64,000 bases of DNA from Gymnorhina tibicen (lineage: Eukaryota; Chordata; Aves; Passeriformes; Artamidae): NCBI GenBank assembly GCA_013399875.1, contig VXAZ01008129.1, positions 1,169,668 through 1,233,667 of the forward strand, written 5' to 3'. The first letter of the stretch is position 1, and every line of letters begins with the position of its first letter. This document shows, in pieces, positions 63,470 to 64,000 of the stretch. The notes beneath the pieces were generated by a model. It was not told where the DNA came from, did not search any database, and worked only from the letters and a program-made list of their open reading frames with translations. Both the position numbers and the translations under genes were made by a program.

Positions 63470-64000
63470 TTTTACCCCAAAACGCGGGAACCCCGGAGCG
63501 CCTCTCCCCACACTGCCCCCACCTCTGCAAGCCACAGACGCTCTGCACATCCCCGGGGGCTTCCCGCCGGTTCGGGGACAACGGGGCGCGGCGGAACAAC
63601 GCCGAAAGCGTCTTTATTTCATCCAGCGAAGCGCCTGAGTTTGATGGGGGTGACCTGGAGGCGAGGGGCACGTCGGGGCCGCGCTCCCGGGTCCCGGCCC
63701 CGAGCTGGCCTCGTCTTCCATCATCCCAGCTGGAAGCGCGCAAGAAGCGCGGGTTTGCCCTGCCGGAGGAGCGGGTGAAGGGGGAGGGGGTCACCCGAGC
63801 AAGCCCCGCGGGCGGGCGGAAGCTCCGCGGAGCCGCGCCGGGAGGAGGAGCCGCGGGTGCACGGCCCCGCGGGGAGGGGGTGCGTGGGGACCCCCCCTTC
63901 CCACGCACCGCCACCGGGAGCGCCTGAAGAGGAGGCGCCGCCTCCGCGCGTTGTCCCCACGCGGGAAACGAGGGGACACCGGTCACGCCGCCCCCCCCCC
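63470..64000. promoter_or_regulatory. FOXN2: CpG island, probable FOXN2 promoter and first exon
   Basis: GC-rich, CpG-dense block that continues past the window. It lies upstream of FOXN2 on the gene's strand, and the first coding exon has a 5' UTR acceptor, so a noncoding first exon must exist upstream. A good minus-strand donor (CTGGAG then GTGAGG) sits at 63441/63440 at the edge of the block. No TATA box seen. The C run at the extreme right end may be imprecise sequence. Confidence 0.6.

Noticed and set aside
63218..63986. Frames of about 190-210 codons on both strands at the right end
   Set aside because: CpG-island composition, no conserved motif. The region is better explained as promoter and noncoding first exon of FOXN2.
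1..64000. An undescribed defence, mobile or metabolic gene system
   Set aside because: Both strands are accounted for by two conserved vertebrate genes, their regulatory regions and ordinary introns; nothing indicates a further multi-gene system.

Overview
The window is ordinary vertebrate nuclear DNA, almost certainly from a bird. It shows intron-rich genes with GT-AG splice sites, CpG-island promoters, and a 5'-truncated CR1 LINE (25858-26210) ending in the ATTCTGTG-type 3' repeat of sauropsid CR1. Introns are compact. I saw no bacterial, phage or viral gene, no CRISPR array and no operon. I looked for an undescribed system and found none I can support. What remains are gene-regulatory and gene-structure observations.

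Two protein-coding genes, both on the minus strand, account for all convincing coding sequence. PPP1R21 (protein phosphatase 1 regulatory subunit 21, KLRAQ1, a subunit of the endosomal FERRY complex) starts at 25066 and runs leftward. Seventeen coding exons can be placed base by base. They join in frame to 644 codons, and the gene leaves the window inside intron 17 with roughly 136 C-terminal residues missing (human length about 780). FOXN2 (a forkhead transcription factor) occupies the right half. Five coding exons (52705 to 37491) join to a complete 437-residue protein. A long 3' UTR runs down to about 34.2 kb, and a noncoding first exon probably lies in the CpG island at the right edge (63470-64000). 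The order FOXN2 then PPP1R21 on one strand matches the human 2p16.3 arrangement as I remember it.

Layout: 1-2377 partial PPP1R21 intron 17; 2378-25066 PPP1R21 exons and introns; 24770-25620 CpG-island promoter with ETS, CRE, paired YY1-type, Sp1, E-box and X-box motifs; 25621-34200 intergenic, with the CR1 tail, a duplicated ~145-bp element of unknown family and a 27-N assembly gap next to an (AC)n tract; 34205-37490 FOXN2 3' UTR; 37491-52705 FOXN2 coding exons and introns; 52720-63440 FOXN2 intron 1; 63441-64000 candidate exon 1 and promoter.

The two genes have no known shared pathway. PPP1R21 acts in early-endosome and mRNA transport; FOXN2 is a nuclear DNA-binding factor. Their adjacency is conserved synteny, not an operon. 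Most other open reading frames are chance frames in introns or GC-rich shadows of the CpG islands and of the last FOXN2 exon.
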